Shown one piece after another: positions 51,368-60,728 of a stretch of 64,000 nucleotides of DNA (its first letter is position 1; the number at the start of each line of letters is the position of its first letter). The notes beneath the pieces are model-generated. The model saw nothing but the letters and a program-made list of their open reading frames with translations, was not told the DNA's origin and searched no databases. This DNA is from an uncultured Acidimicrobiales bacterium (GTDB lineage: Bacteria > Actinomycetota > Acidimicrobiia > Acidimicrobiales > Aldehydirespiratoraceae), in NCBI GenBank assembly GCA_905480195.1, contig CAJQPN010000001.1:1-64000 (forward strand). The letters are read 5' to 3'. The translations under genes were made by a program, and so were the position numbers.

Positions 51368-52726
51368 CTACGCGGAAGATCCGCCACCGAGGGTGAGCCC
51401 CTCCAACAGGAGCGTCGGCATCAACGAACCACCGGGAAGACGCTCCAGATCGGCCCCGACCGCCACGATATCGAGCAGCATCCGTGGGATCGCCCCGGCC
51501 AGTGTGCCTTCGCGGATCGGCTCTTGGAGTTGACCGTCCCGGATCACGACTCCTTCGACACCCACGCTCAGGTCTCCGCTCACCGCATTGACGCCCGAGT
51601 GAAGACCTTGGAGGCTGGCAACGAGGAGACCGTCGTCGATCGACGCGATGAACCCCTCGAGGTCACCCTCACCCGGTGCAACAGAAAGCGAGCGGTAGCC
51701 CGGACTCGGCGTCCCTCTGACACCCCGTAACGCCGAGCCGGTTGTGACCGTGCCGAGCCCGCGGGCACTTCGGCTGTCGTGCAAGAAACCGTTGAGCACG
51801 CCGCCAGTGATCAACGGAACCCGACGACAGGCAATACCTTCGCCGTCGAACGAAGACGCCGACAACGACTCCGGATCGATGGGATCATCGGCGAACGTAA
51901 GCCCTGCAGCAGCGATCTGTTCACCCACCCGATCGGCAAAAGGTGTTCGGCCCTTCACCACTCGCTCGCCCGACAACATGCCCGCGACGATGCCAAGCAT
52001 CGTCGCGGCGAAGCGTGGTTCGAGCACGACCACCGGACGACCGGTAGTAGGCGGCCCGGCGCCAATGAGCTGCACGCCCCGCTCGGCGGCGAGGCGGGCA
52101 ACCTTTTCCACATCGAGATCCTGTGGTGCCCACGCAACGTCGACGGCTCCACCCGTGCGGGTCGAACCATCAGGGTCATCGATCAAGGCGCTGGTCGACA
52201 CTGAACACGAGCCGCCACGGTCCCAACCATCGATACCTAATGAACTGACGATGGCGCTCTCGGCACGGGTGTCGGCGTAGAGGGCCGTGCGAACATTCCG
52301 AACACGCGGGTCGGCGTCGATTGTGGCGCGTTCAAGTTCTTGGGCGAGCGCGAGTTTGTCGTCGACACTGGTGGATCCGATGCGGTCGTCCCACGGGTCG
52401 AGATCGACTGCGTCGACACCGTCGGGCTCCGCCAGTCCGACTCGATCGTCCGGTTCAGCGAACGCTGCATTGTCGCGTGCCTCGGCAACGAGTTCGTCAA
52501 CCACGTCCGCATCGAAGGTGCCGGCGTGGGCGAAACCCTCTCGACCATCGACGATCAGGCGAACGCCGACACCTCGGCTCTCGGCGACCGTCAGCGACTC
52601 GATCCTTCCACCGTGCACCCGCACCTCGGTTCGCACGGCTGACCCAGCGCAGACCTCAATCTGTTCACCAGGTTGCGACTGGCCTACCAGACGCCGTGCC
52701 AGTCGGGTCGATTCGGGAACCGTCAC
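51368..52726 (-). CDS. TldE/PmbA-family protein, second paralogue
   Basis: 452 residues. The TldD/PmbA fold is evident from the N-terminal VRVHGGRIESLTVAESRGVGVRLIV (read in parts) and the C-terminal RLPGGSLMPTLLLEGLTLGG. It lacks the HExxxH zinc motif, so it is an E-type, non-catalytic partner of TldD. Residues around FDGEGIACRRVPLI and GLHSGVNAVSGDLSVGVEG are conserved with the neighbouring paralogue. The GTG start overlaps the stop of that paralogue (GTGA). Confidence 0.87.
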   Translation of the reverse strand: MTVPESTRLARRLVGQSQPGEQIEVCAGSAVRTEVRVHGGRIESLTVAESRGVGVRLIVDGREGFAHAGTFDADVVDELVAEARDNAAFAEPDDRVGLAEPDGVDAVDLDPWDDRIGSTSVDDKLALAQELERATIDADPRVRNVRTALYADTRAESAIVSSLGIDGWDRGGSCSVSTSALIDDPDGSTRTGGAVDVAWAPQDLDVEKVARLAAERGVQLIGAGPPTTGRPVVVLEPRFAATMLGIVAGMLSGERVVKGRTPFADRVGEQIAAAGLTFADDPIDPESLSASSFDGEGIACRRVPLITGGVLNGFLHDSRSARGLGTVTTGSALRGVRGTPSPGYRSLSVAPGEGDLEGFIASIDDGLLVASLQGLHSGVNAVSGDLSVGVEGVVIRDGQLQEPIREGTLAGAIPRMLLDIVAVGADLERLPGGSLMPTLLLEGLTLGGGSSA

Positions 52727-54066
52727 GCGCCGGACATGGTGACGTCACCGACGACCATGGAAACGCCGGCCGCACTCATGGGGAGCCACTCGAGATCGTC
52801 GCCAATCGCAATGATGTCTTGGAGCAGGCGCTGCACGGTCGATGCAATCGTCACCTCGCGAATCGGCTCGGCCAAGGCTCCCTTGCGAATGCGAAGACCC
52901 TCGGCGCCTGTGCTGAAGTCGCCGGACACTGGGTTGACACCGGAGTGCAGGCCGGCGACACCCTGGACCAAGAAGCCGTTGTCGATGTCGGCGATCAGCT
53001 CCGCTTGCGACCGGTCACCGGGAACCAGAGCGAGCGCCTGTGCACCGACACCCGGCGCGCTCTTGAAGCCGGAGCGAACTGCTGAGCCCGTCGACATCGC
53101 AGCTGCGCGGCGGCCGGAGTACGAGTTGTGCAGGAATCCAGTGAGAACGCCGTTGTCGATGAGCGGTGTGCGGCGAGTGGCGAGGCCTTCACCATCGATG
53201 GTGGTCGCCGTGAACGCAGCGGGGTTGGTCGGGTCGTCGACCAGCGTGATCGACGAATGCGCAACCGTGTCACCCATCCGCTCGGCGAACATCGACCGGC
53301 CTTTCAGAACGGCGTCGCCAGTGAGGGTGTGGCCGACGATGCCGAGGAGCTGGGCGGTGACCCACGGGTCCAGTACCACCGTGAGCCGCTCACTTGCCGG
53401 CTTCGATGCACCGAGGAGTCGGGTTGCGCGTTCGGCGGCATCGCTTGCTGCGGCGCCCGGATCGAGCGTCCGTGGGTCGCGACCGATCGAGAAGCCAAAG
53501 CCGGTCTGGATCTCGCCATCTGCCTCCGCCAGCGCGTAGGTCGACAGATAACAGCCAGTCTCACGCTCCAACACTGCAATGCCGGTGCTGGTAGCGACCG
53601 CAGATTCGTAGACGGAATCAATGTACTCAGCTGACTCGATGCCGGAGATGCGCCGATCGGCGGCGAGCGTGGCCCGCTCGAGTTCGATCGCCAACTCGAC
53701 CTTTTCATCGGTGGAGAACGAGGCGAGACCCGGGGCGTAGAGCTCAAGTTCGACGGCTGCGACCCCGTCGGGTTCGGCCACACCGTTGAACTCGTCGGGT
53801 TCGGCGAAGGTGGCGTTATCGCGCGCTTCGCGCAGCGTCTCGTGCAATGCGTCGTCGTCGAGGGTTCCGGCGTACGCGAACCCCTGCTTGCCTCCGACAA
53901 TGACTCGAACACCGATGCCTTGGCTCTCCGCGCTCGTGAATGCCTCGACCTTGCCGTCGTAGGCCCGGGCTTCGGTTTCGCGTTCGTGAACCACGTAGGC
54001 CTCGATGTGTTCGCCATCGTTAGCCCAAGCAACGACGCGAGTTGCAATATCGAGGAGTTCGGCCAT
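52723..54066 (-). CDS. TldE/PmbA-family protein, first paralogue
   Basis: 447 residues, similar in length and motifs to the next gene: AESQGIGVRVIVGGKQGFAYAG, TIDGEGLATRRTPLIDNGV and GLHSGVNPVSGDFSTGAEG (each part of the family core). It has no HExxxH. With TldD it should form the heterodimeric TldD/E metalloprotease, known from microcin B17 processing and CcdA degradation in E. coli. It starts 3 nt after tldD and overlaps the next gene by 4 nt. Confidence 0.87.
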   Translation of the reverse strand: MAELLDIATRVVAWANDGEHIEAYVVHERETEARAYDGKVEAFTSAESQGIGVRVIVGGKQGFAYAGTLDDDALHETLREARDNATFAEPDEFNGVAEPDGVAAVELELYAPGLASFSTDEKVELAIELERATLAADRRISGIESAEYIDSVYESAVATSTGIAVLERETGCYLSTYALAEADGEIQTGFGFSIGRDPRTLDPGAAASDAAERATRLLGASKPASERLTVVLDPWVTAQLLGIVGHTLTGDAVLKGRSMFAERMGDTVAHSSITLVDDPTNPAAFTATTIDGEGLATRRTPLIDNGVLTGFLHNSYSGRRAAAMSTGSAVRSGFKSAPGVGAQALALVPGDRSQAELIADIDNGFLVQGVAGLHSGVNPVSGDFSTGAEGLRIRKGALAEPIREVTIASTVQRLLQDIIAIGDDLEWLPMSAAGVSMVVGDVTMSGA

Positions 54067-54069
54067 GAA

Positions 54070-55461
54070 TCAGGCGGCGGTGCCGCCGACAGTGAGGCTG
54101 GTGACCCGCAGAGTCGGGGTGCCATCACCGACCGGCACACCTTGTCCGTCCTTGCCGCATGTACCGGGCGAGCCCATCTTGAAGTCGTCGCCGAGCATGT
54201 CGATCCGGGTGAGGACCTCAGGCCCGTTGCCGATCAGGTTGCCCTCACGGATCGGTTCGGTGATTTCGCCGTTCTCGATCAGGTACGCCTCGGTCATCCC
54301 GAACACAAAATCGCCGGTGGCAGTGTTGACCTGCCCCCCACCCAGTTGTGCGACGTACACGCCGTAGTCGGTAGCTGCGATGATGTCGGCCGGGTCGTCG
54401 CTGCCGGCAGTGATGTAGGTATTGGTCATGCGGACCATCGGCAGGTGCTGATAGCTCTGCCGACGCCCGTTCCCGGAACTCGGCCGACCCTCCTTGCGGG
54501 CACGAAGCTGATCCCACATGTAGTCGGTGAGCACACCGTCTTGAATCAACACGTTGTGTGCTGCTGGTCGCCCCTCGTCGTCAATGGCGAAATGCCCCCA
54601 CTCGCCGGCCATAGTGCCGTCGTCGATAAGCGTGACCAGTGGAGACGCCACCTCGTCACCGATTCGGTTAGCGAAGACCGATGCCCCCTTGGCGATGAGG
54701 TCGGCCTCAAGTCCGTGGCCACACGCCTCGTGGAACAAGACGCCACCTCCACCAGGACCGACGACAACCGGGATGGCCCCCGACGGCGCCGGGCGAGCCG
54801 CGAGTTTGGTGATGGCGCGCTGCGCTGCTCGACGGCCCATGTCTTCGACATCGGTCTCCTCGAAGAGTTCGAAACCGACAGTTCGACCGGTTGACTCGCG
54901 GCCGGTCTGGAGGCCGGTGTCGCCGGTGGCAACGCACGAGACACTGAACAGCGTCCGAATCTGGTCGTCCTCTGCGAGCAGCCCGTCGCTGTTCGCGACG
55001 AGGATTCGCCGCCGCGAGTCGCCATAGCGGGCCGACACCTGCGAGATCGCAACACCTTCACTGCGAGCAGCCTCGTTCGCGAGCGTCAACAGACCGACTT
55101 TTGTGGCCTTGGCGACGTCTTCGGGCGGGATACGAGCCGGCACACCACGAGCGACATCGATCGGTGAAACAGCGACTGTCTTGGCGCCACCTCCGCCGCC
55201 GCGGGCTGCTGCCGCGGCAGCCTCGGCTGCGCTGCGCAAGCCCGCCTCGGTGAGATCAGCAGTGTGCGCGAATCCGGTCGTGTCGCCGACGATGACCCTG
55301 ATACCGGCACCGCGGTCGCGACCGCTCGTGAGTTCCTCGACCCGTCCGTCATCGAACATGGCCGAAGACGAGCGCTTGTCTTCGACGAACACTTCAGCGA
55401 AGTCGCCGCCGGTATTCATCGCAGTGGACAACGTACGGTTGATCAGTTCGTGGTCGAGCAC
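54070..55461 (-). CDS. tldD: Metalloprotease TldD
   Basis: 463 residues. The zinc site is H244-E245-x3-H249 in VLFHEACGHGLEAD, with C435 in GSPGTCGKDGQGVPVG as the likely third ligand; this is the catalytic subunit pattern. Other family features: ILVANSDGLLAEDDQIRTLF and QVNTATGDFVFGMTEAYLIENG (read in parts). A Gly-rich run (GGGGGAK) lies near residue 88. The start is GTG with GGGAGG just upstream, and TACGAT at 55493-55488 may be the -10. It heads tldD, two TldE paralogues and uppP. Confidence 0.92.
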   Translation of the reverse strand: MLDHELINRTLSTAMNTGGDFAEVFVEDKRSSSAMFDDGRVEELTSGRDRGAGIRVIVGDTTGFAHTADLTEAGLRSAAEAAAAAARGGGGGAKTVAVSPIDVARGVPARIPPEDVAKATKVGLLTLANEAARSEGVAISQVSARYGDSRRRILVANSDGLLAEDDQIRTLFSVSCVATGDTGLQTGRESTGRTVGFELFEETDVEDMGRRAAQRAITKLAARPAPSGAIPVVVGPGGGGVLFHEACGHGLEADLIAKGASVFANRIGDEVASPLVTLIDDGTMAGEWGHFAIDDEGRPAAHNVLIQDGVLTDYMWDQLRARKEGRPSSGNGRRQSYQHLPMVRMTNTYITAGSDDPADIIAATDYGVYVAQLGGGQVNTATGDFVFGMTEAYLIENGEITEPIREGNLIGNGPEVLTRIDMLGDDFKMGSPGTCGKDGQGVPVGDGTPTLRVTSLTVGGTAA

Positions 55462-55521
55462 AGGGCCTCCCGGTTCTGCGACTCGCCATCGTATCGGCCT
55501 GGTGCTCGCTATCTCGACCCA

Positions 55522-56040
55522 TCACCATTCCGGGTCACCGACGCCGATCCGCCAGACGTCCTCCACCTCGCCGTCCGGCGTGAGAATGCGCTGGCGGGCG
55601 ACAGTGGCGCCATTCGACACCTCAACTGAGCCACCCGAGTCTCGGAGTTCGCCGAACATGCGCTGAAAATGACCGATTGAGGCCGCGAGGTCGGCTCCGA
55701 ACCGAACCTCGTCGGTGATCACCACTTCGGAGCGATCGGCAGGGTACGACCCGACGACACGAACGTGCCCGACGTCGCCCGTCCACGCGAAACGCAGTTC
55801 GACAACAACCTCGGTGAGCTGGGCCGACGCGAAATCCGACTCCATGGTGATGGTTCGTTCTAACCAGCCGTGATCACCAAAATGGGTGATCGGCACATCA
55901 ATCTCGCCCATCGGCAACGCGGTTGCGAGGCCGTTGTCGATGGGCGCTGAGACCACTGGCGCCAGGTCGGGACCGTCCTGGCTCACAACGACGAAGACGG
56001 CCACGAAGACGAGTACCACAAGCACGCCTGACCTCGGCAT
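55522..56040 (-). CDS. Exported protein of unknown function
   Basis: 172 residues. A hydrophobic N-terminus (about 5-20, GVLVVLVFVAVFVVVS) acts as signal or anchor; the rest is a soluble domain rich in beta-type residues (DVPITHFGDHGWLERTI, VVVELRFAWTGDVGHVRVVGS) with no recognised motif. GGGAGGTGA lies a few bases before the ATG. It is 60 nt upstream of tldD on the same strand and could be part of, or a substrate for, the TldD/E system; this is speculation. Confidence 0.65.
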   Translation of the reverse strand: MPRSGVLVVLVFVAVFVVVSQDGPDLAPVVSAPIDNGLATALPMGEIDVPITHFGDHGWLERTITMESDFASAQLTEVVVELRFAWTGDVGHVRVVGSYPADRSEVVITDEVRFGADLAASIGHFQRMFGELRDSGGSVEVSNGATVARQRILTPDGEVEDVWRIGVGDPEW

Positions 56041-56137
56041 CGCTCACCTCCCGAGTAAAACTGCTTCGGAAGACGGGGCCCGTCGCACCGCGAGACGCCA
56101 ATGACCGTAGCGCCCGCTGGGTTACGATCATCGGTTG

Positions 56138-56968
56138 ATGTCGGAGCAGCAGGCACCGCCGTCCGATCCCCCTGCGGTCTCGGTCGATACCGATCATCCG
56201 CGCGCGCCCTTGCGCTGGTGGGTCGAGATCCTGCTCACCCTTGCCTTCTATGCGGTGTACTCGGCGATCCGGAACCAGTTTGGGTCGGCGCTCGGCCAGT
56301 CGATCAAGGACGATGCCTTTGACAACGCTCGTCGGGTCATCGACATCGAGAGGGCGATCGGGCTTTATCACGAAGAGTGGGTCCACAACCGCTTTGTCGA
56401 CTGGGACGGATTCATCATCTTCTGGAACGTCTTCTATGGCTCGCTCCACTTCATCGTCACGATCGGGACGATGATCTTTCTCTTTTGCCGCTGGCCGAGT
56501 CGCTACACGTTCATGCGATCGACGCTATGCGCGATGACCGGAATCGCACTCGTCGGCTTCGCTTTCTTCCCGCTGATGCCACCACGGCTCCTGTCGAACT
56601 GCGCGTCACCGTTCGGGGCCTGTGTCCCCGGATTCGACTACGTAGACACACTCGTCGAACCGGGCGGTCTGTGGTCGTTTGAGTCGGGCACGATGGAGGC
56701 GATCAGCAACCAGTACGCCGCGATGCCGAGCCTTCACATCGGCTGGGCAGTCTGGTGCACGATCGGGCTCTACCCGGCCCTGCGCCGTCGCTGGACCCGC
56801 ATCGCGATCGTGACGTACCCGGTCTTGACGTTTTTTTCGATCATCGTGACCGCCAACCATTACTGGATCGACGCAGTCGGAGGCCTCATCGCACTCGCCA
56901 TCGGCCTGCGGATTGCGCCGTCCCTGACCCGACTTCTGCCAGGCCCGAACGGTACGCTCGCGCCCTGA
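56138..56968 (+). CDS. PAP2-superfamily membrane phosphatase/phosphotransferase
   Basis: 276 residues with about six membrane segments. The PAP2 catalytic motifs are AAMPSLHIGWAVW and TANHYWIDAVGG, each with an active-site His; a first arginine motif is less clear. The layout resembles actinobacterial inositol-phosphate/ceramide-type or lipid phosphate transferases. The ATG at 56138 is 9 nt after TACGAT (56123-56128); an in-frame TTG at 56135 is 6 nt after it and possible. It overlaps the dxs start by one base (TGATG). Confidence 0.85.
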   Translation: MSEQQAPPSDPPAVSVDTDHPRAPLRWWVEILLTLAFYAVYSAIRNQFGSALGQSIKDDAFDNARRVIDIERAIGLYHEEWVHNRFVDWDGFIIFWNVFYGSLHFIVTIGTMIFLFCRWPSRYTFMRSTLCAMTGIALVGFAFFPLMPPRLLSNCASPFGACVPGFDYVDTLVEPGGLWSFESGTMEAISNQYAAMPSLHIGWAVWCTIGLYPALRRRWTRIAIVTYPVLTFFSIIVTANHYWIDAVGGLIALAIGLRIAPSLTRLLPGPNGTLAP

Positions 56969-58818
56969 TGTTGCTCGACGCGCTTTCGGGGCCCGACGAT
57001 CTTCGCGGCCGCACGTACGCCGAACTCGATGATCTCGCCGACCAGATTCGGCGCCTGATCATCGACGCCGTCAACGAGCACGGAGGTCACCTCGGCTCGA
57101 ACCTCGGTGCTGTGGAGCTCACGATTGCGCTACACCGGGTCTTCCGTTCGCCCCACGACCTGATCCTCTGGGACACCGGCCATCAAGCGTACGTGCACAA
57201 GATCCTCACTGGACGGGCCACCGACTTCTCGTCGTTGCGCGAGAGTGGGGGCCTCTCCGGATACCCGAGCCGGGCCGAATCAGAGCACGATTGGATCGAG
57301 AACAGCCATGCCTCCACCGTGCTCAGTTATGCGCACGGGCTAGCCACTGCGTTCCGGGCCACCGATGCTCGGCGACGCATTGTGGCGGTCATTGGTGATG
57401 GAGCGATGACCGGGGGCATGGCCTTCGAAGGCCTCAACAACCTCGGCCACGCAGGCAGCGACGTCACCATCGTGCTCAACGACAACGGGCGCTCCTATGC
57501 CCCTACGGTCTCCCGCCTGTCGGAGAGCCTCATCAAAATCCGTAACAACCCCACCTACATGACCCGCCAAGCCAAGGTGGAAGAAATCGCAGGCCGTATT
57601 CCCTGGGTCGGCGACCAGATCAGTCGCGGCGTTCGAATGTCGAAAGCCGCCGTTCGCGAGATGTGGGAGCCGCCGGCCTTCTTCGAAGATCTGGGCGTTC
57701 GCTACATGGGTCCCTTTGATGGCCACGACATCGCCTCGGTTGAGGAAGCCCTCGACAACGCAGCCGAATTCGACGGTCCTGTTGTGGTCCACGTCCTGAC
57801 CCAGAAGGGTCGAGGCTACGAGCCGGCCGAGCAAGACCACATCAAGAACATGCACGATGCGAAGCCAGGGTTGCATGAAACCGGCAGCGCGCTCAAAGAA
57901 GGCTCGTACACCGCTGCCTTCAGCGAGACACTCGTCAAGCTCGGCGACCAATACCCCGAACTCGTCGCGATCACGGCTGCGATGCCGGACTCCACGGGCC
58001 TGCTGCCGTTCCGCGATCGTTTCCCCGATCGGTGCTTCGACGTCGGGATCGCCGAGCAGCACGCGGTCACGGCTGCCGCCGGCATGGCGATGGGCGGACT
58101 GCGTCCGTTGATCGCGGTGTACGCCACCTTCCTGACCCGAGCGATCGACCAGGTCAACCTCGATGTTGGGCTGCACCGCCAACCGGTGATCTTCTGCCTC
58201 GATCGTGCCGGCATCACCGGCCCCGACGGAGCCAGTCACCACGGCATCCTCGATCTCGTGCTGCTCACGAAGGTGCCCGGCATGACTGTGTTCGCGCCAT
58301 CGAATTACCAGGAACTCCAGCAGATGATGGAGGACACCATGGAATTGACCAGCGGACCCGTTGCGATCCGGTGGAGCCGAGGCAAAGCACCGCATGTCGG
58401 CCATGGAGAGGTTGGCGCCGGTCTACGCGCTCGAAAGCTCTGCTCTGGTGACGGCCGCGTCGCCCTCCTCGGTTTCGGGCAGATGCTCGCCGCTGCCACC
58501 GACGCCGCTGCCCTGCTCGCGCAGCAAGGTGTCGACTGCACGCTCTACGATCCGCGCGTCGTGCAACCGCTTGATCCGGCGATGATCGACGACATCGCCG
58601 ACCACGATATTGTCGTTACGATCGAAGATGGACTCCGCATCGGCGGGGCGGGGGCAGGTGTCCGCGACGCACTTGGTGAGCGCGGCGCGAACTGTCGGAT
58701 CAAGGTCCTTGGTGTGCCCACGGAATACATCCCGCACGGCAACCCTGACGTAATCCACGCAGGCTTCGGCCTCGACGGCCCTGGCATCGCCGCCAGCATT
58801 CGAGAACTGCTCGACTGA
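56968..58818 (+). CDS. dxs: 1-deoxy-D-xylulose-5-phosphate synthase
   Basis: 616 residues, the first enzyme of the MEP isoprenoid pathway. N-terminal GGHLGSNLGAVELTIALH (39-56), the thiamine-diphosphate motif GDGAMTGGMAFEGLNN (143-158), pyrimidine domain FDVGIAEQHAVTAAAGMA and a C-terminal transketolase domain are all in order. The ATG at 56968 overlaps the PAP2 stop, so translation is coupled; longer frames lie within the PAP2 gene. It is followed 44 nt later by a sugar-lactone oxidase. Confidence 0.97.
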   Translation: MLLDALSGPDDLRGRTYAELDDLADQIRRLIIDAVNEHGGHLGSNLGAVELTIALHRVFRSPHDLILWDTGHQAYVHKILTGRATDFSSLRESGGLSGYPSRAESEHDWIENSHASTVLSYAHGLATAFRATDARRRIVAVIGDGAMTGGMAFEGLNNLGHAGSDVTIVLNDNGRSYAPTVSRLSESLIKIRNNPTYMTRQAKVEEIAGRIPWVGDQISRGVRMSKAAVREMWEPPAFFEDLGVRYMGPFDGHDIASVEEALDNAAEFDGPVVVHVLTQKGRGYEPAEQDHIKNMHDAKPGLHETGSALKEGSYTAAFSETLVKLGDQYPELVAITAAMPDSTGLLPFRDRFPDRCFDVGIAEQHAVTAAAGMAMGGLRPLIAVYATFLTRAIDQVNLDVGLHRQPVIFCLDRAGITGPDGASHHGILDLVLLTKVPGMTVFAPSNYQELQQMMEDTMELTSGPVAIRWSRGKAPHVGHGEVGAGLRARKLCSGDGRVALLGFGQMLAAATDAAALLAQQGVDCTLYDPRVVQPLDPAMIDDIADHDIVVTIEDGLRIGGAGAGVRDALGERGANCRIKVLGVPTEYIPHGNPDVIHAGFGLDGPGIAASIRELLD

Positions 58819-58849
58819 GCCGAGGCAAGCACTGCGTCGTCCCCGCTGA

Positions 58850-58855
58850 CAGACT
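58850..58855 (+). promoter_or_regulatory. Possible leaderless -10 element of the FAD oxidase gene
   Basis: CAGACT lies 7 nt before the ATG at 58863; it deviates at the first base from TANNNT. Confidence 0.35.
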
Positions 58856-58862
58856 CTGACCC

Positions 58863-60038
58863 ATGCAGCGATGGTCGAACTGGTCCGGAAAGCTGACGGC
58901 GAGGCCAGCAGCGATTCACTGTGTGAAGTCCGAGCTCGACGCCGTCGCTGTTGCCCTCGAGACCGCCCGTTCGGGATCGACCGTCCGGTCGGTGGGTGCC
59001 GCCCACAGCCACTATCCCCTGGTGCCGACGGACGGCACGATCGTCGACGTTTCGGGTCTCAACGGCATCATCTCAATCGACTCAGGCAGAAAGCGGGCTC
59101 GGATCCGGGCCGGCACGGCAATTCACGCTCTCGGCCTCTCCCTCCTCGACGATGGACTCGGTCTGATCAACCAGGGTGATATCGACAGGCAGACGATCGC
59201 CGGAGCCACCGCAACCGGCACCCACGGCACGGGAGCGGACTTGCAGAACTTCAGTGCCATGGTCACGGGGCTCAGCATCGCCACCGCAAACGGAGAACTC
59301 GTTCGGGCTTGCGACGACAACAATGTCGAGTTGTGGACTGCGGCCCGCCACCACCTTGGCGCCTTCGGGATCGTTACCGAGGTCGAACTGCAGCTCTGCG
59401 ATGCCTACCGACTTCGAGAGACCGGATGGAACGCAACCCTCGACGAGACACTCGAGACGCTCCCGGAACTCGTTCACGCCCATCGTCACCTCGAGTTCTT
59501 CTGGTTCCCAACGACCGACACCACCGTGATTAAGGCCACTGACGAGACCAACGACCCAGCCGAATACCCGATTGCAGACGAGGGCAGCCGCTGCGGCTGG
59601 TCCCACGAGGTGTTGTCGAACAGTCGCACGTGGCTCCACTCCGAGATGGAGTACGCCGTCCCGCTCGATGCCGGACCCGATTGTCTGGCTGCAATCCGCG
59701 ATCTTCTCCGTCGTGACTTTCCCGAGATGCCGTTTCCCATCGAGTACCGAACGGTCGCAGCAGACGACGTCTGGCTATCGGTTGCGTACGAGCGACCGAC
59801 CGTCACGATCTCGTTGCACATGGACGCTCGCGAAGACGACGAACCGCTGTTCCGCGCCGCCGAGTCGCTGTTCACCACGTTCGAAGGACGGCCGCATTGG
59901 GGAAAAGTCCACTACCGAACCGGTGCAGAGATGGCATCGCTCCATCCTCGGTGGGACGACTGGTGGGACGCACGCGACACGCTGGACCCTGGTGGCGTGT
60001 TCCTCAACAACGCGCTGCGGCGGCTTCGCAACGGCTGA
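58863..60038 (+). CDS. FAD-linked sugar-lactone oxidase (D-arabinono-1,4-lactone oxidase family)
   Basis: 391 residues. The FAD-binding PCMH domain has RSVGAAHSHYPLVPTDGTIVDVSGLNGI (in parts) and ATATGTHGTGADLQN (about 114-128). The ALO domain ends in a HWGK variant (RPHWGKVHYR) and FLNNALRRL. Similar to L-gulonolactone or xylitol oxidases. The His of the GSGHS motif is retained as GAAHSH, which in related enzymes can carry covalent FAD. Likely a cytoplasmic sugar or polyol oxidase. The stop lies 3 nt from the convergent nfuA stop, inside a palindrome. Confidence 0.87.
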   Translation: MQRWSNWSGKLTARPAAIHCVKSELDAVAVALETARSGSTVRSVGAAHSHYPLVPTDGTIVDVSGLNGIISIDSGRKRARIRAGTAIHALGLSLLDDGLGLINQGDIDRQTIAGATATGTHGTGADLQNFSAMVTGLSIATANGELVRACDDNNVELWTAARHHLGAFGIVTEVELQLCDAYRLRETGWNATLDETLETLPELVHAHRHLEFFWFPTTDTTVIKATDETNDPAEYPIADEGSRCGWSHEVLSNSRTWLHSEMEYAVPLDAGPDCLAAIRDLLRRDFPEMPFPIEYRTVAADDVWLSVAYERPTVTISLHMDAREDDEPLFRAAESLFTTFEGRPHWGKVHYRTGAEMASLHPRWDDWWDARDTLDPGGVFLNNALRRLRNG

Positions 60039-60046
60039 GGCTCAGC
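60034..60046. repeat. Palindrome containing both stop codons of a convergent gene pair
   Basis: GCTGAGGCTCAGC has 6-bp arms (GCTGAG/CTCAGC) around one base. The TGA of the oxidase (60036-60038) and that of nfuA (60044-60042) lie one in each arm. It may act as a small bidirectional hairpin. Confidence 0.45.
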
Positions 60047-60674
60047 TGTAATACGGGTTCTCGCCTTGGTCGTGGTCGGTAGTGTCGACGACCTCACTGA
60101 TCTCAGGGATAGCTTCGAGGATCGCTTTGGTGATGCCTTCGCGAAGCGTCGCTGCGCTCATGGCACAACCTTGGCAACCTCCGCCCATCGTGACGAACGC
60201 TTTGTCGTCTTCAACGCCGACGAGTTCGGCGAAGCCGCCATGGGAAGCCAACGCCGGGTTGATGCGTTCGGCGAGGAGCACTCGAACCTTGTCGGCGGCG
60301 TCACCGGTGAGTTCGAGCTGACCCATGTCGCCGAGAGGATTGGGGCGGTTCGGGTTCCGAATCACGAGACCGCCCTGCCCAGCAACGGACGGAAGATCGA
60401 GCGTGGAGCCTCGCATCGAGTCGACGGAGTTCGCAGGAATGATGACTGCCAAGCCATCGATGATGTGCACATGATCGTCGTCGGCGGCCTCGGCGACCGG
60501 TTCGAGCGACAGGTCGTACGTGTAGTCGACACCAGAGATTCCCGTGACTTCGACGCGCAATCCCAGCCCTTCGGAGTCATCTTCCTTGGCTCGGATCTCC
60601 AGAACGGTCTCCCGCGCAGCATCGGTGACAATCATCACTTCGCCGGCATCAGTGGTCTCCGCGGTGTCGGTCAT
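60042..60674 (-). CDS. Fe-S biogenesis protein NfuA-like
   Basis: 210 residues. The N-terminal half is a HesB/IscA-like fold (GLGLRVEVTGISGVDYTYDL), without clear cysteines, and the C-terminal NifU domain has the cluster motif C167-x2-C170 (MGGGCQGCAMSAATLREG). This domain order is that of NfuA, which carries and transfers [4Fe-4S] clusters. LeuC, MoaA and other Fe-S enzymes in the window are possible clients. TAACCT lies 7 nt before the ATG. Confidence 0.88.
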   Translation of the reverse strand: MTDTAETTDAGEVMIVTDAARETVLEIRAKEDDSEGLGLRVEVTGISGVDYTYDLSLEPVAEAADDDHVHIIDGLAVIIPANSVDSMRGSTLDLPSVAGQGGLVIRNPNRPNPLGDMGQLELTGDAADKVRVLLAERINPALASHGGFAELVGVEDDKAFVTMGGGCQGCAMSAATLREGITKAILEAIPEISEVVDTTDHDQGENPYYS

Positions 60675-60681
60675 GGCGTCA

Positions 60682-60687
60682 AGGTTA
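60682..60687 (-). promoter_or_regulatory. Leaderless -10 element of the NfuA-like gene
   Basis: TAACCT on the minus strand lies 7 nt before the ATG at 60674. Confidence 0.5.
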
Positions 60688-60728
60688 ACGCCCCTGAACC
60701 TCGCTGCATGCCCGGGCGCCAGAGCCGT

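Noticed and set aside
51368-54066. One of the TldE paralogues as a second TldD
   Set aside because: Neither has an HExxxH motif or the C-terminal Cys found in TldD at 54070-55461.
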